64,000 nt of DNA from Sisyra terminalis (GCA_958496175.1 OY292275.1:64123701-64187700); one strand, 5' to 3'. Shown: positions 1 to 32,917, counted from the stretch's first letter. Translations and numbers: made by a program. The notes: a model not told the origin generated them from the sequence alone.

Positions 1-75
1 TTTTAACATTAATTTTATGTGGCTACGATTTTTGGTGTGAGAAAAGCCGCCGTCGTATGACAAAATTATCATTTT
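1..75 (+). repeat. Dispersed repeat fragment
   Basis: The first 70 bases, from TTTTAACATTAATTTTATGT to TATGACAAAATTATC, recur with small changes at about 15,938-16,006 and 16,381-16,449. The same family therefore sits at the 5' edge of the Pfrx gene and in its second intron. No coding potential is seen. The fragment probably extends left of the window. Confidence 0.75.
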
Positions 76-89
76 TTTTTTAAATTGAT

Positions 90-227
90 TGTTGCTTGGC
101 GCCACCGCCACCAAGTGCGCTTCGAGTGGTGTCGGATGCGACACGATCGTGCACCGAAGTGCTCTTGGGCATCGTAATCGGTGAACATATGTGAACAATT
201 GAATTGAGGTTCAGTGTTGATCTGGTA
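90..227 (+). promoter_or_regulatory. GC-rich 5' flank/5' UTR of Pfrx
   Basis: This stretch is clearly richer in CpG than its surroundings and runs directly into the first coding exon, as expected of a 5' UTR or proximal promoter. No TATA box or initiator can be placed with certainty. The true transcription start may lie left of the window. Confidence 0.4.
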
Positions 228-20627
<20,400 letters not shown>

Positions 20628-20980
20628 AGAGTGAAAGGTTACGGAATCAACGTCCAAAAATAAATTATCGTCTTAAGTGTGGTTTCGAGTTACAGTCCGA
20701 GCTGGAAATATTTTTTCTTTTATAAGATTGTATAGAGAGAAAAAAAAACTTATTTGTAATCGTCGTATGTGTTAATTACGTATAAGTGAATATAAAAAAA
20801 AAAATAAGTAATGATTTATTGTTCAGAATTTTTATTTGTAAAATATTTAAAATGTCTATTTTATATTTTTGTTATTATTGTAAACTAAATATTTTAATTT
20901 ATATTTTTAAAAAGTAAACATTTAATTGATGGGCAATTTTCTTTGGAAGTATAAATAAACATGTAATATTTAAGTATTAG
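20628..20980 (+). terminator. Pfrx 3' UTR with polyadenylation signals
   Basis: AATAAA occurs at 20,659-20,664 and again at 20,954-20,959, in strongly AT-rich sequence after the stop codon. Either could be used; the second leaves a more usual 3' UTR length. Confidence 0.5.
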
Positions 20981-21667
20981 ATTACTTTTTAATTTTACTT
21001 GTAATACGCAATTTAAATAGTTTTCTTTCTCTAAGTCTACGTACTGATTATAATTTAGCTGTAATATTTCCTTATAATTCACTGTTTAAAATTCGCCAAT
21101 TATTGGCCACACATTTGCGCAGTAATAATGATAACTTAAACGACTCGATTAAATGAAGGATGACAAAATCTGACATCAATCTTGACTTAATCTATCGATT
21201 TGGAAAATTCAATAGTTGGTATTAGATATTGACATCCGGGAACTTTTGAATGCTAAAAGTTTGACTATGAAACTATATTGCAATAAAATTCAATTACAGC
21301 AGTAAATGGCAGTGAACAAATTACAAACTTTGGATGGGATTTAATGAAGGGTAGAAAAATTGCACAGATTTCTCACAGGACATCTGGCACATTATACAGA
21401 GTGTTAGATTTTGTTCCAGAAAATCATAAGAAAAAAAAAAGTGCAACATTTATATATTAACTTTGATCAGTTTTGACCAATGTCTTTCATATCAATCTAA
21501 TACCACCAAAATTATCAATTATTTGGTTTCAATGTTACAGATATATACAAAAATCTTTACAATGGCCCTGAATAATCAAACCATATTTTTATCTTTATGT
21601 TTGACTAACAAATGCAATAATGTTAACAATTTTCTGAAAAAGTCGTTTAACTTCTTTTTCTTTATAG
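20981..21667. other. Intergenic sequence
   Basis: AT-rich, with no supported gene. The open frame that enters the next feature is low-complexity before the acceptor-like TTCTTTATAG at 21,658-21,667. Confidence 0.5.
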
Positions 21668-22165
21668 ATCTTACGATCGCTTGTATAGAATTCATTGCCG
21701 ATCCAAACATTTTATTGGATAATAGGGAAATGATCGAAGAAAATTTTAACTGGCAATCGCTAGAAGTAATTTTTAGCGATCAATGGGATATCCTCATGTG
21801 GTGTGCCCGGAGAGGACTTATTAAAAATATGCGTAAGTGGCATTATTGCAATCATCCTTGCCATATTACTTATAAAAAGACGACGAGGCAAAGATGGTTT
21901 TCCATGGTTCTGTTCGCTTTGTAATAAGTTAACAAGCATTCCTCGGATTGCCCGGGTTTTAAAAGCATTATGCAACCACCATGAACCACGTGTTTCCCCG
22001 TCACGTGAGCAAATCAATCAACTCTTCTTCAACCCTTTTCCTTTACAGATTTCGTTTTCTCATTGTGAGGGGTACAAATGTAACTGGGCTCCTCGTCGTG
22101 AACTTCGTAAATCAAAGGACCAAGAAAACATAACACTTTCTCGCCTAAAGCACCAAATTAAATAA
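21668..22165 (+). pseudogene. Broken transposase-like zinc-ribbon relic
   Basis: After an acceptor-like TTTTTCTTTATAG the frame reads NWQSLEVIFSDQWDILMWC, then RRGLIKNM and HYCNHPCHITYKK. Near the A-run at 21,874-21,878 the protein-like sequence shifts by one frame to RRGKDGFPWFCSLCNK and runs on to a stop at 22,165. The order GLI, CxxC, DGxxWxCxxC resembles the N-terminal zinc ribbon of ISXO2/IS1595-like transposase-domain proteins common in hemipteran genomes. The frameshift and the missing catalytic core make it a relic. A GTAAGT at 21,833 could instead mark an exon end. Confidence 0.45.
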
Positions 22166-22350
22166 AGCAAATGCTGAGACATTGTTTGGTACTGCAAAAA
22201 ACTGTTGGTTTTACCTTCGGCAAACTTAATTATTGGACGCATTTTCGCAATAGCTTAAATTTTAAAGCATTCAGCAATAACTAAAGTTAAATAATTGTTT
22301 TGACGTAAATGGAATTGGCGCATAGAGCTCTTTAGAAATCATACACCTTG

Positions 22351-22363
22351 TGCCATCTAGAGG
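22351..22363 (-). promoter_or_regulatory. CTCF-like motif
   Basis: TGCCATCTAGAGG fits the reverse complement of the CTCF core (CYAGRKGGCA on the minus strand). It lies between the Pfrx side and the repeat-rich half of the window. Such motifs also spread inside insect repeats. Confidence 0.3.
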
Positions 22364-22459
22364 AAAAGAGCTCAACTTTTTGAAAACCGAACGATTCCGA
22401 AGGGCTGCTTCGGAAGAGCTCGGAAATTCAAATTTGGCCGGTAAGTATAGGAAATTTTA

Positions 22460-25030
22460 AAGGTGACTTTCGCCCTTAATTTTTCAAATCCATTAATCAT
22501 TAGGATACCAAATAAAAGCTATTGAATTATTCTATCGATTGATATATAAAAAATACCAATATCTTCAAGCAACTACTTAGAAAATTGATTTTCCGATATC
22601 GACTCTTGGCCTTAATAAAATATAACTTAAATCATGTGATTTCGCGTAAAAGGTAATTAATAACATTACTCTTATATAAAAATGATGGTTTACAGCTAAA
22701 TTTGACACTTAAATGTTGATTAAAGGTCTACTTTTTGAAAAATAAGCGTCTAAAGGGGGTCTGTCATTATCTTCATTTAGAGCCAAAAATATCTTTATTT
22801 CTTCCCTTCTATCGTTATAAACCGATCAATTATTAGTAAATGATACAAAATATAACATTTCTTCCACTCGAACATCATTTAAAATTGTATTTTTAACCTA
22901 TTTTATATGCATGTTTAGCGGATGTCAAAGTTGTTTATGTTTCGCTCTATAGGCAACCCGGTGAGCATCAAAAAAACAAAATTCGACGATTTGCCCTTTT
23001 TGAACATGTCAGTATTCAGTACTCTAACTCAAATTTCAGATATTTAAGGATGATTTTCTTTATGTTATGTAATGATTGGGATACCAAATGAAAGCTAATT
23101 AATTACTCTATTGATTTATCAAAAAAAACAACCAATATGTCTAAACGATGACATTGAAATTTGCTTTTCCGTCAGCAACTACATCCCTTTCTGACATTCT
23201 AGGGTGGTTTGCCCCCCTTAATATATTGAATTCGATTATGATTGGGATATCTATTGAAAGATAATGAACTACTCTATCGATTGACATCAAAAAATTACCA
23301 ATATCTCCAAGCAATTACTTAGAAAACTGATTTTCCTAAATCGACTTTCAACCTTTATAAAATGTTACTTAAATCATGTGATTTCGCGTAAAAAGTAAAT
23401 AAAAACATTACATTTATATAAAATTGATGGTTTACAGCTAAATTTGACACTTAAATGTTGATTAAAGGTCTACTTTTCGAGAAATTAGCATTTAAATGGG
23501 CCTAAAGAGTCGATAAGGAAAAATCCATTTTCAAAGTAATTGTTTGGAGATATTGGTAATTTTTTGATATTATTCGATAGAGTAACTCATTATCTTTCAA
23601 TAGATATCCCAATCATAATCGAATTCAATATATTAAGGGGGGCAAACCACCCTAGAATGTCAGAAAGGGATGTAGTTGCTGACGGAAAAGCAAATTTCAA
23701 TGTCATCGTTTAGACATATTGGTTGTTTTTTTTGATAAATCAATAGAGTAATCAATTAGCTTTCATTTGGTATCCCAATCATTACATGACATAAAGAAAA
23801 TCACCCTTAAATGTCTGAAATTTGAGTTATAGTACTGAATATTGACATGTTCAAAAAGGGAAAATCGTCGAATTTTGTTTTTTTGATGCTCACCAGGTTG
23901 CCTATAGAGCGAAACATAAACAACTTTGACATCCGCTAAACATGCATATAAAATAGGTTAAAAATACAATTTTAAATGATGTTCGAGTGGAAGAAATGTT
24001 ATATTTTGTATAATTTACTAATAATCGATCGATTGATAGCGATAGGAGAGAAGAAATAAGGATATTTTTGGCCCTAAATGAAGATAATGACAGACCCCCT
24101 TTAGACGCTTATTTCTCGAAAAGTAGACCTTTAATCAACATTTAAGTGTCAAATTTAGCTGTAAACCATCAATTTTATATTAGTGTAATGTTTTTAATTA
24201 CTTTTTACGCGAAATCACATGATTTAAGTAACATTTTATAAAGGTTGAAAGTCGATTTAGGAAAATCAGTTTTCTAAGTAATTGCTTGGAGATATTGGTA
24301 ATTTTTTGATGTCAATCGATAGAGTAATTCATTATCTTTCAATAGATATCCCAATCATAATCGAATTCAATATATTAAGGGGGGCAAACCACCCTTAAAT
24401 GTTAGAAAGGGAAGTAGTCGCTGACGGAAAATCAAATTTCAATGTCATCGTTTAGACATATTGGCTGTTTTTTTATATAAATCAATAGAGTAATTAATAA
24501 GCTTTCATTTGATATCCCAATCATTACATGGCATAAAGAAAATCATCCTTAAATGTCTGAAATGTTTGACCCTAAATGACGATAATGACAGACCCCCTTC
24601 TTCAAACCTGACGACAAAACGCTGAACTATTTTGAAAGCCACGCCCACTTTGGTTTGTATCTAGCACTTATCCAAGACACAAACCAGTTCTACATACAAG
24701 TGGGCGTGGCTTCCAAAATAGTTCAGCGTTTTGTTGTCAGGCAGCGGTAATATCGGTTCGCAAAAGTTCTCAAAATTCAAACAATGAAAGCCGTATGTAG
24801 GCTTATGAAAGTGGCCTAAAAACGCTAATTACTCGACAAGTTGACGTTTAATCAAAATTCTAATTACATATTTGGTTTTAATGCATCGAATATTATCTAA
24901 AAATCATATTTTCACCTAATTTTATTGCCCAAAATTATTGGAAAGTTGTGAATTTTTCGACGGGTCTTGACTCGTCGTTGAAAAAATGCAATTTTCAAAA
25001 TCTGTAATCATTACTTATATTTCGGTTTAT
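22460..25030. mobile_element. Left foldback element of the repeat-rich half
   Basis: It is built of modules repeated in both orientations. Examples are TAATGATTGGGATATCAAATG/CATTTGATATCCCAATCA-type blocks, TAAGGGGGGCAAACCACCCT and its inverse, and GAGAAATTAGCATTT-type blocks. About 22,780-23,500 is inverted at about 23,560-24,120, and 24,560-25,030 is inverted at 30,085-30,550. It holds the 135-bp hairpin at 24,607-24,741. No intact coding frame. It is the opposite-facing relative of the elements that head each array unit. Confidence 0.8.
24607..24741. repeat. 135-bp hairpin module
   Basis: Inverted ends of about 44 bp start CCTGACGACAAAACGCTGAA and contain GCCACGCCCACTT. The same module recurs at 30,359-30,493, 45,657-45,791 and 61,402-61,536, and half of it closes each array foldback at its right end (for example 32,350-32,395). 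Confidence 0.85.
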
Positions 25031-25960
25031 TTTTGATCGTAAATTTGAACTTTCCACTGCCAACAATGCTTCTGTTGAAATTGTAAGTGCCACAATAAGG
25101 TACATTCTCTTATTGGAAATCATCTGGCAAAGAGTCTATTGTTGAAATTAATCAATGAATCAAATAAATTGCCAACAAGAAATAAAGAAAAAGAAAATAT
25201 TATTCTTTTGAAGCTTAGAAGATAAATTTTATTTTCATTGATACACGGGGCGTTGTGAAAATGGGCTCGGAAATGTGACCTCATACAATGATATCCAGAG
25301 TTTCTAAGCTTTAGCATTTCATTAAAATTCAATGAAAATTATAGTATATGTTTTTTCTTTATTTCAGTAGGTATCTATTTAATTATTAATTTTGAATAGA
25401 AAAATAAACCCACCATTTTGGTTTATAGAGTAAAATTCAAGCAAAGAAATACGTCTCTCTACATTTAGGGAATTTTGGTGTTCAATGTGTTAAATTCGAC
25501 TCACTCCCCAAACTTTTCGCTTGTTTATTTGTTTATTGAAATGTTCACTTGTTATTTTGTTGAATTTACTGCTTTGCCCAAATTTTGCAAATATTCTTTC
25601 AAGTTTTGATCCATTTTAATAAGTTTTTTCCATCAAAAAAGTGTTTTCAACTAAAGTTTAAGCTTTAGTTTACATTTGCATCAAATTATTTATGGTCAAG
25701 TAAGTCGAAATTTTGATTACTGTTGAATCAAATGCGGGTCCCTTCCACGCCACTACTGACTGAGGTATATGTAACTTATTTGTAATGCAATTTTTCCAAT
25801 CTTTTCCACAGTACCTACTAAAGCACTAACCGAAGATGCTAAGCATTCTTTATATGAACATATTTCTACGTACGTAGGATATTTAATGCAGTTATCATAG
25901 TCCATCGTAGGGGTCCACCTATTGTTGTTTTCGTTTTACAGCGATTTATGTGTTTTCTAG
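25031..25960. other. Sequence between foldback arm and gene-like region
   Basis: AT-rich and without a supported gene. Short frames here have no protein character. Confidence 0.5.
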
Positions 25961-26532
25961 AATAATCAAGGACTTGAAGCAGTTGGATCGATTATTGGAT
26001 TATCGGACCACTTGTGGCTGACCACTGATGACGAGTTGAAGCTGAGCTTTTGGTGACTACTGCAATGAAGCTAAAGTTAGATGAATTTTCCAGCTAACAG
26101 CTACAGGTTAGCGATTTTTTACGGAAAAGGAGTTATCTACAAGGTCATCTTCAACTGGTTCTTTTGGAAATCGAAACAAATGTTTCTAGAAGGTACTGAG
26201 CCAGGATATAAAAGTTAATTTTTTGGCTAAAAGTCGTTATCTTTTCTTTTTTTTTTAATTTATGGTCAAGGAGAAGTCGGAAATGAAAACAGGATGAACA
26301 TTTAAATTTTTTAAAAAAGATAGCCATCAATATCTCGAGGTAAAGTTTTAATAGTTACCTACCTACTTTTGTCTTTTTAATATTAAAGTTTACCAATTGA
26401 AAATTGTTTTAATCTATATTTTATTTTTAGTATTTAAGTGATTTGTCAATATATGTAATAAGTCCGTGTTTTATGGGGGTACCTTACTCAACTGCCGATC
26501 AAACAACTTGTAAGGATTTTTAAAATATGAAC

Positions 26533-26556
26533 AGGAGGAGGAGGAGGAGGAGGAGG
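26533..26556 (+). repeat. (AGG)8 microsatellite
   Basis: Eight perfect AGG units inside the gene-like region; no frame through it is supported. Confidence 0.95.
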
Positions 26557-29500
26557 TAGTATTCTTCACATTCCTTTAAGAGCTTCTTCATTTAGATCTT
26601 TCTTCAGAAAGGAAATTGGACAGTTTCAATGTTAAATCTAAAGGAACTTTTATACTTTTACTTGGTAGAGGTAATGTAAAAATTAAATTTCTTTTGCTAC
26701 TAATCTCATTAGTGATTTTTTTTTACTTTTTATTTTAGCTTCATCATATAAACGTATCTATAATATATGTTTAATACAGCAAGATTCAATATGAAAAGTA
26801 AATGGAAGAAGGGAAAAGAAATATACTTATTGCAATTGTTAATCAACAACATTTCATCTTTTGCATATTTCACAAGAGTAACTTTGAAGAATTTTAGATT
26901 TATGGTACCTACACATTTTAGTTAATTAGTATAAGACAAGTTTACTCATATAGTTCCATGTTAATGGCTTTAGTTTTCTTCAAATATGTTTAATTGTCAT
27001 AAAATTGACAAAGTTGATCTTTAATGTCGAAATAATTTTAATATTTAGCTTTAAATCATCAACGATTATTTCCATTTTTCTATCTTAAACTTTAATTTTT
27101 CAATATCAATTTGAAAGAGGCATATTTAATTGCTACTTATTACATTATTATTTCTTTTAATATACCATTAGTTCTTGTTTATTCATAATTCTATTTAATA
27201 TACCTATACTTTTTTTCTTCGTTAATATTGATTAGAAATATATATTTCATATATTGTACTGAATTTGAAATGTGTTTAAATCGAAAAGTAGATTTTAATT
27301 GAAGGCCTTATTACTATATACCTTATTATTAATAGTTACGTAAGTGATGATCTAAATGATCTAACACAATTTTTATTCTTTGTAATACTGCTATAATTCA
27401 TTATCCTCTAAAACTTGATCGATTAATTAATTGTCAATTGTATTTAATTCCTATAACTTGATGAAAACTAAATATTAATAATATTTAATCTCCATAAGAA
27501 GTTTGAATGGAATAAATGATTCATAATAATAATTCTAAGCTCTTAAATGTTAAACATAATATTAGGTGGTATTGAATTTGAAGCTTTAATTTGATAATTA
27601 ATTTGGAGTTGAAGGAATATGAATGAAGAATGGCAGCTTTGTAGTTAAAGAAAATAATATATATAATATGTAATAAATAAATAAATAAGGACTAACTGTT
27701 AAAGTGAGAAAAAGAGATTTGCCTTCATTTGAATCAAGTGACAAGAAAAATGATTTTAGTTTTAGAAATTACAATTTAAAGTAAACTATTATATGGTACA
27801 ACAGCTGTAGGTGCTACCTATCTCTATTTACAGTATGCAATTTATATTTTCCTCCCAATTTATATTGCTGTTTATTTCAGTTTTATATTTAATTATGTTA
27901 CCTACCACCCTTTGGCTCTTATGTTCATTTTGATTTTATCATTCATTTAAAAAAAAAAAATGGAATCGTAGTTTTTTTCAAAAATATGCAAAAATATTTT
28001 CATCATTCAATTGCTCAAAAGTAATATGTAGAGGTAGATACTTAAAAAAAAAGATTAAATAAGTAAATAAAACATTTTTCTAGTTTATACATTTAGGAAT
28101 TTAACGATATGGAATTAAACTAAATGCTTCTCTATTGTAAAAGACATAGAGATAATGTTTTAAATGAACTTTTTCAACGATTACCTACCTACTAACTGCT
28201 TTAAGTAATAAGTAGCTTTAACTGTAAGATTCACTTTTGATTTCAATTAGTACATATAACATAAGTACCTTATACTTAACAACAAAGAAAATTTATAGTT
28301 GAAATATGTTAAATAATTCGTTTGTCCTTATAAATTATGATGTAGGCAATTAAATTAAATATATCAATTGAGAGTAAAATTATTAAACTGTTGTAATAAC
28401 TATTATGTAACACTAAATTGTTGTTGTGACGATAAAATAGTATTGAAATCAGACCAAATGCTTGTAAAATGTATTCAATTCTGTTGTACTCAATGATAGA
28501 TAACTTAGTCTAAGTAACAAATTGGTGGTTGGTGGATATTTATTTGATCTTTCTTTTGAAAACATAACAATGCAAAACTTTAATACCTACTTATTTAATT
28601 AAACCTTGCATTTTTAATAAATTTTTCACTAAAATCCACTAAATTCCAATCAAGTATTGTTCTTCTATTATAATATGGTAATGTACATACGAATGCACAC
28701 ATCCTTATTCCTAATGTTATTGTGTTTATAGTTTATGTGTTTTTATTGTATTTAAATGAGAATTATTAGCTAATTTTGTTAACTTTAGGCAACTTTATTC
28801 ATATAGATTTTGAGCCAACAAATCCAATCGCTTGGAAAAGGATAAACATTTGTAGTATTGAATAAAATTTGGACCAACTTGTTAGGAGTAACACGAATTG
28901 TTAATAACACCAAATGTTTTCTCCTTAAAGCAAAGCAAGCCAGCCCAGAGATCTATTTGCTAATGACTGGATCAATTATCTGGTTTGTTTTCGCACATTT
29001 CTATTTATTTCTGCGTCAACAATACTATGGAAAACAACCTAATGGTACTGGGATGACTTGAAGGGAAAAGGAATCACCGTTGAACTGAACTGTTGGAAAA
29101 GCTCGTGGACAAGAATTCGCGTCCACAGAACAGCAAGCAAATGAGTGTATACGCTGAAGGACTGATCAGCAGGTCCTGGGGAATCCTTTGGAATATCTAC
29201 CCCGACGAGTGGCAACCATATTAATCCTGATACATCGGCAACAATGTTAAGAAGAAGAAATTGGTGAGTACTTATTCGTAATAGGCATTAAGGCTTTCGC
29301 TTTACTCATACCATTTGTATTTGTAGGTAAGCTGGGAAAACTATTTATTGGTCCTGGATCAACTCAACATTGCAAACTCATTAGCAACAAAGATCTCAAG
29401 GTTTTTTCATCAAGCAGTATCTGCCTCGCAAAAAGGGAACGATAAGAAGATACTTTGATCGATGATTTACGGCGATAACCAGGAAACCAGGAGAGGAAAA

Positions 29501-29622
29501 ATAAATATTCAGAGAAAACAGTTAATTAGATATCTAGGTAGGTACATTTCGTTTCAATCTAGGTAATTATTTAATTTAGGTATAGCGTTTCGGTTTTACT
29601 AACACTAATTTGGTTCTTCCAG

Positions 29623-29740
29623 GTGCTGCCAGGATAAGGCAGTGGAGCTAAGCAAAAAGACCCTTTTTTATTTAAATGGGAATTTCTGGAACGATTTCAT
29701 TTCTGACAACAGGAATCGCTGGATGGACGGAAAGCGCTAA
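29623..29740 (+). CDS. Candidate terminal exon of the unknown + strand gene
   Basis: The acceptor GGTTCTTCCAG is followed by an open frame in phase 2 (CCQDKAVELSKKTLFYLN, then FWNDFISDNRNRWMDGKR) and TAA. Overlapping AATAAA signals lie at 29,771-29,780, 31 bp after the stop. Acceptor, protein-like composition, stop and polyadenylation signals in the right order make it look like the 3' end of a real transcript. No family is recognised, and upstream exons may be broken. Confidence 0.45.
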
Positions 29741-29805
29741 ATTCTTATAATTATTATGTATTAATCAATTAATAAATAAATTATCATCATATTCGATTTT
29801 ATTTC

Positions 29806-30190
29806 TCCCCATTCGGAAAATTCTTTCGAATCAAAATGGCGGATTTGTTTGTGACGTCACAGGCTCGCTTCGCGAACATTGCCGAAGGGGCCCAATCGGA
29901 ACGACTCGGAAATGGCATTTCTGACGCGAAATCAGAAAAGAGCCCATATTAGGGCATTTTTGCTTCATTTCGGCAACTTTGAGGGCGAATATCTCCCTTA
30001 TTATAAATCCCACAGGAACATATGATAGCTCAAATGAAAGGGCTTGAATTACTCTATCCAACGGTACCAAAGTGGGGGCGCTAAAGTAATGATTACAGAT
30101 TTTGAAAATTGCATTTTTTCAACGACGAGTCTAGACCCGTCGAAAAATTCACAACTTTCAAATAATTTTGGGCAATAAAATTAGGTGAAA
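29806..30190. repeat. GC-richer repeat segment before the array
   Basis: This segment is higher in GC than its neighbours and includes TGTGACGTCACAGG and GAATATCTCCCTTATTATAAA. Its right part, from about 30,085, is the inverted match of 24,9xx-25,030. The minus-strand frame across it (29,831-30,070) has no protein character. Confidence 0.5.
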
Positions 30191-30358
30191 ATATGATTTT
30201 TAGATAATATTCGATGCATTAAAACCAAATATGTAATTAGAATTTTGATTAAACGTCAACGTGTCGAGTAATTAGCGTTTTTAGGCCACTTTCATAAGCC
30301 TACATACGGCTTTCATTGTTTGAATTTTGAGAACTTTTGCGAACCGATATTACCGCTG

Positions 30359-32395
30359 CCTGACAACAAAACGCTGAACTATTTTGGAAGCCACGCCCAC
30401 TTGTATGTAGAACTGGTTTGTGTCTTGGATAAGTGCTAGATACAAACCAAAGTGGGCGTGGCTTTCAAAATAGTTCAGCGTTTTGTCGTCAGGTTTGAAG
30501 AAGGGGGTCTGTCATTATCGTCATTTAGGGTCAAACATTTCAGACACTTAAGGATGATTTTCTTTATGCCATGTAATGATTGGGATATCAAATGAAAGCT
30601 AATTAATTACTCTATTGATTTATATAAAAAAACAGCCAATATGTCTAAACGATGACATTGAAATTTGATTTTCCGTCAGCGACTACTTCCCTTTCTGACA
30701 TTTAAGGGTGGTTTGCCCCCCTTAATATATTGAATTCGATTATGATTGGGATATCTATTGAAAGATAATGAATTACTCTATCGATTGACATCAAAAAATT
30801 ACCAATATCTCCAAGCAATTACTTAGAAAACTGATTTTCCTAAATCGACTTTTGACCTTAATAAAATGTTACTTAAATCATGTGATTTCGCGTAAAAAGT
30901 AATTAAAAACATTACACTTATATAAAATTGATGGTTTACAGCTAAATTTGACACTTAAATGTTGATTAAAGGTCTACTTTTCGAGAAATAAGCGTCTAAA
31001 GGGGGTCTGTCATTATCTTCATTTAGGGCCAAAAATATCCTTATTTCTTCTCTCCTATCGCTATCAATCGATCGATTATTAGTAAATTATACAAAATATA
31101 ACATTTCTTCCACTCGAACATCATTTAAAATTGTATTTTTAACCTATTTTATATGCATGTTTAGCGGATGTCAAAGTTGTTTATGTTTCGCTCTATAGGC
31201 AACCCGGTGAGCATCAAAAAAACAAAATTCGACGATTTGCCCTTTTTGAACATGCCAATATTCAGTACTCTAACTCAAATTTCGGACATTTCAGGATGAT
31301 TTTCTTTATGCCATGTAATGATTGGGATATCAAATGAAAGCTTATTAATTACTCTATCGATTAATATAAAAAAACAACCAATATATCCATACAATTACTT
31401 TAAAAATTGATTTTCCCTAGGCGACTACTACCCTTTCAGACATTAAAAGGTGCTTTGCCCCTCAATTTTCATTGAATTCGATTATGACTGGCATATCAAT
31501 GGAAAGCTAATGAGTTACTCTATCGAATAATATCAAAAAATTACCAATATCTCCAAACAATTACTTTGAAAATGGATTTTTCCTTATCGACTCTTTAGGC
31601 CCATTTAAATGCTAATTTCTCGAAAAGTAGACCTTTAATCAACATTTAAGTGTCAAATTTAGCTGTAAACCATCGATTTTATATTAGTGTAATGTTTTTA
31701 ATTACTTTTTACGCGAAATCACATGATTTAAGTAACATTTTATAAAGGTTGAAAGTCGATTTAGGAAAATCAGTTTTCTAAGTAATTGCTTGGAGATATT
31801 GGTAATTTTTTGATGTCAATCGATAGAGTAATTCATTATCTTTCAATAGATATCCCAATCATAATCGAATTCAATATATTAAGGGGGGCAAACCACCCTT
31901 AAATGTTAGAAAGGGATGTAGTTGCTGACGGAAAAGCAAATTTCAATGTCATCGTTTAGACATATTGGTTGTTTTTTTTGATAAATCAATAGAGTAATCA
32001 ATTAGCTTTCATTTGATATCCCAATCATTACATGACATAAAGAAAATCATCCTTAAATGTCTGAAATTTGAGTTAGAGTACTGAATATTGGCATGTTCAA
32101 AAAGGGCAAATCGTCGAATTTTGTTTTTTTGATGTTCACCGGGTTGCCTATAGAGCGAAACATAAACAACTTTGACATCCGCTAAACATGCAAATCAAAT
32201 TGGTTGAAAATACAATTTTAAATGATGTTCGAGTGGAAAAAATGTTATATTTTGTATCATTTACTAATAATCGATCGGTTTATAACGATAGAAGGGAAGA
32301 AATAAAGATATTTTTGACCCTAAATGAAGATAATGACATACCCCTTCAAACCTGACAACAAAACGCTGAACTATTTTGAAAGCCACGCCCACTTT
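30359..32395. mobile_element. Foldback element heading array copy 1
   Basis: The order is a 135-bp hairpin (30,359-30,493), module a (about 30,500-30,990), module b (about 31,005-31,300), a centre, inverted a (about 31,610-32,060), inverted b (about 32,060-32,335) and half a hairpin (32,350-32,395). Blocks such as AGGGTGGTTTGCCCCCCTTA and its inverse mark the a modules. The open frame at 32,264-32,446 on the minus strand lies in the repeat and is not considered a gene. Confidence 0.85.
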
Positions 32396-32917
32396 GCCAC
32401 TATGTAGAACCGGTTTGGATCTTGGATAATTGTAATTAGTGGACATTAAATTAATGAAAATACCATTTAAAACGATCGATTCATGCTTAAATTGTGTTAA
32501 CTTGCATCGATAAGCTTCACTTTATCGATTTAAATCGATATTACAATCGTAAAGTAATGCTCCGAGTGAAATGGAGTTCCTTAACCTCTTATTTTAGCAT
32601 ACAAACAAAACGCTAATTTCTCGAAAAGTGAACGTTTAATTGAAATTCTAAGTTCATTTTCGGTTTTAATGCATCGGATATTATCTAAAAATCATACATT
32701 TACTTAATTTACATTGGCAAGTATTGATTTTTATCTGCGGGTGTTTGCTCGTATGTATATCAACATGGGCAGTTTTAAAAATTGTTGTTTGTAACTTTGA
32801 ACTAAACAAATAAATAGACAAATATAACAAAATATGAATAATTTATTTAAATAATTCAACAAGTTGTATGGATCCAGTAGTAGATATCGGTAGATCTCCC
32901 GTTCTCAATAAAGTTCA

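Larger units (their letters stand above)
25961..29780 (+). pseudogene. Decayed + strand gene-like region, family unknown
   Basis: Several short protein-like frames lie in order on one strand next to splice-like sites. They are 25,961 on (GLEAVGSIIGLSDHLW after TTTTCTAG); 26,108-26,218 (LAIFYGKGVIYKVIF after CTACAG); 28,858-29,061 with a hydrophobic stretch (GSIIWFVFAHFYLFL); 29,087-29,224 (ELLEKLVDKNSRPQNSK); and 29,327-29,457 (VSWENYLLVLDQLNIA), which follows a 63-bp GTGAGT/TTGTAG intron. Stops interrupt the longer joins. The last exon-like block, 29,623-29,740, is given separately. Parts are homologous, in opposite orientation, to the extra segment at 48,638-49,074 in array copy 2. I do not recognise the protein. 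Confidence 0.4.

Noticed and set aside
22370..22445. Exon ending at GGCCG|GTAAGTAT near 22,439
   Set aside because: The donor is good and the preceding codons are open, but no start, acceptor or partner exon could be found before the foldback element begins.
29831..32446. Minus-strand frames inside the foldback repeats (29,831-30,070; 32,264-32,446; 47,562-47,744; 63,307-63,489)
   Set aside because: They lie in repeat modules, share no protein features and are kept only because the DNA is duplicated.
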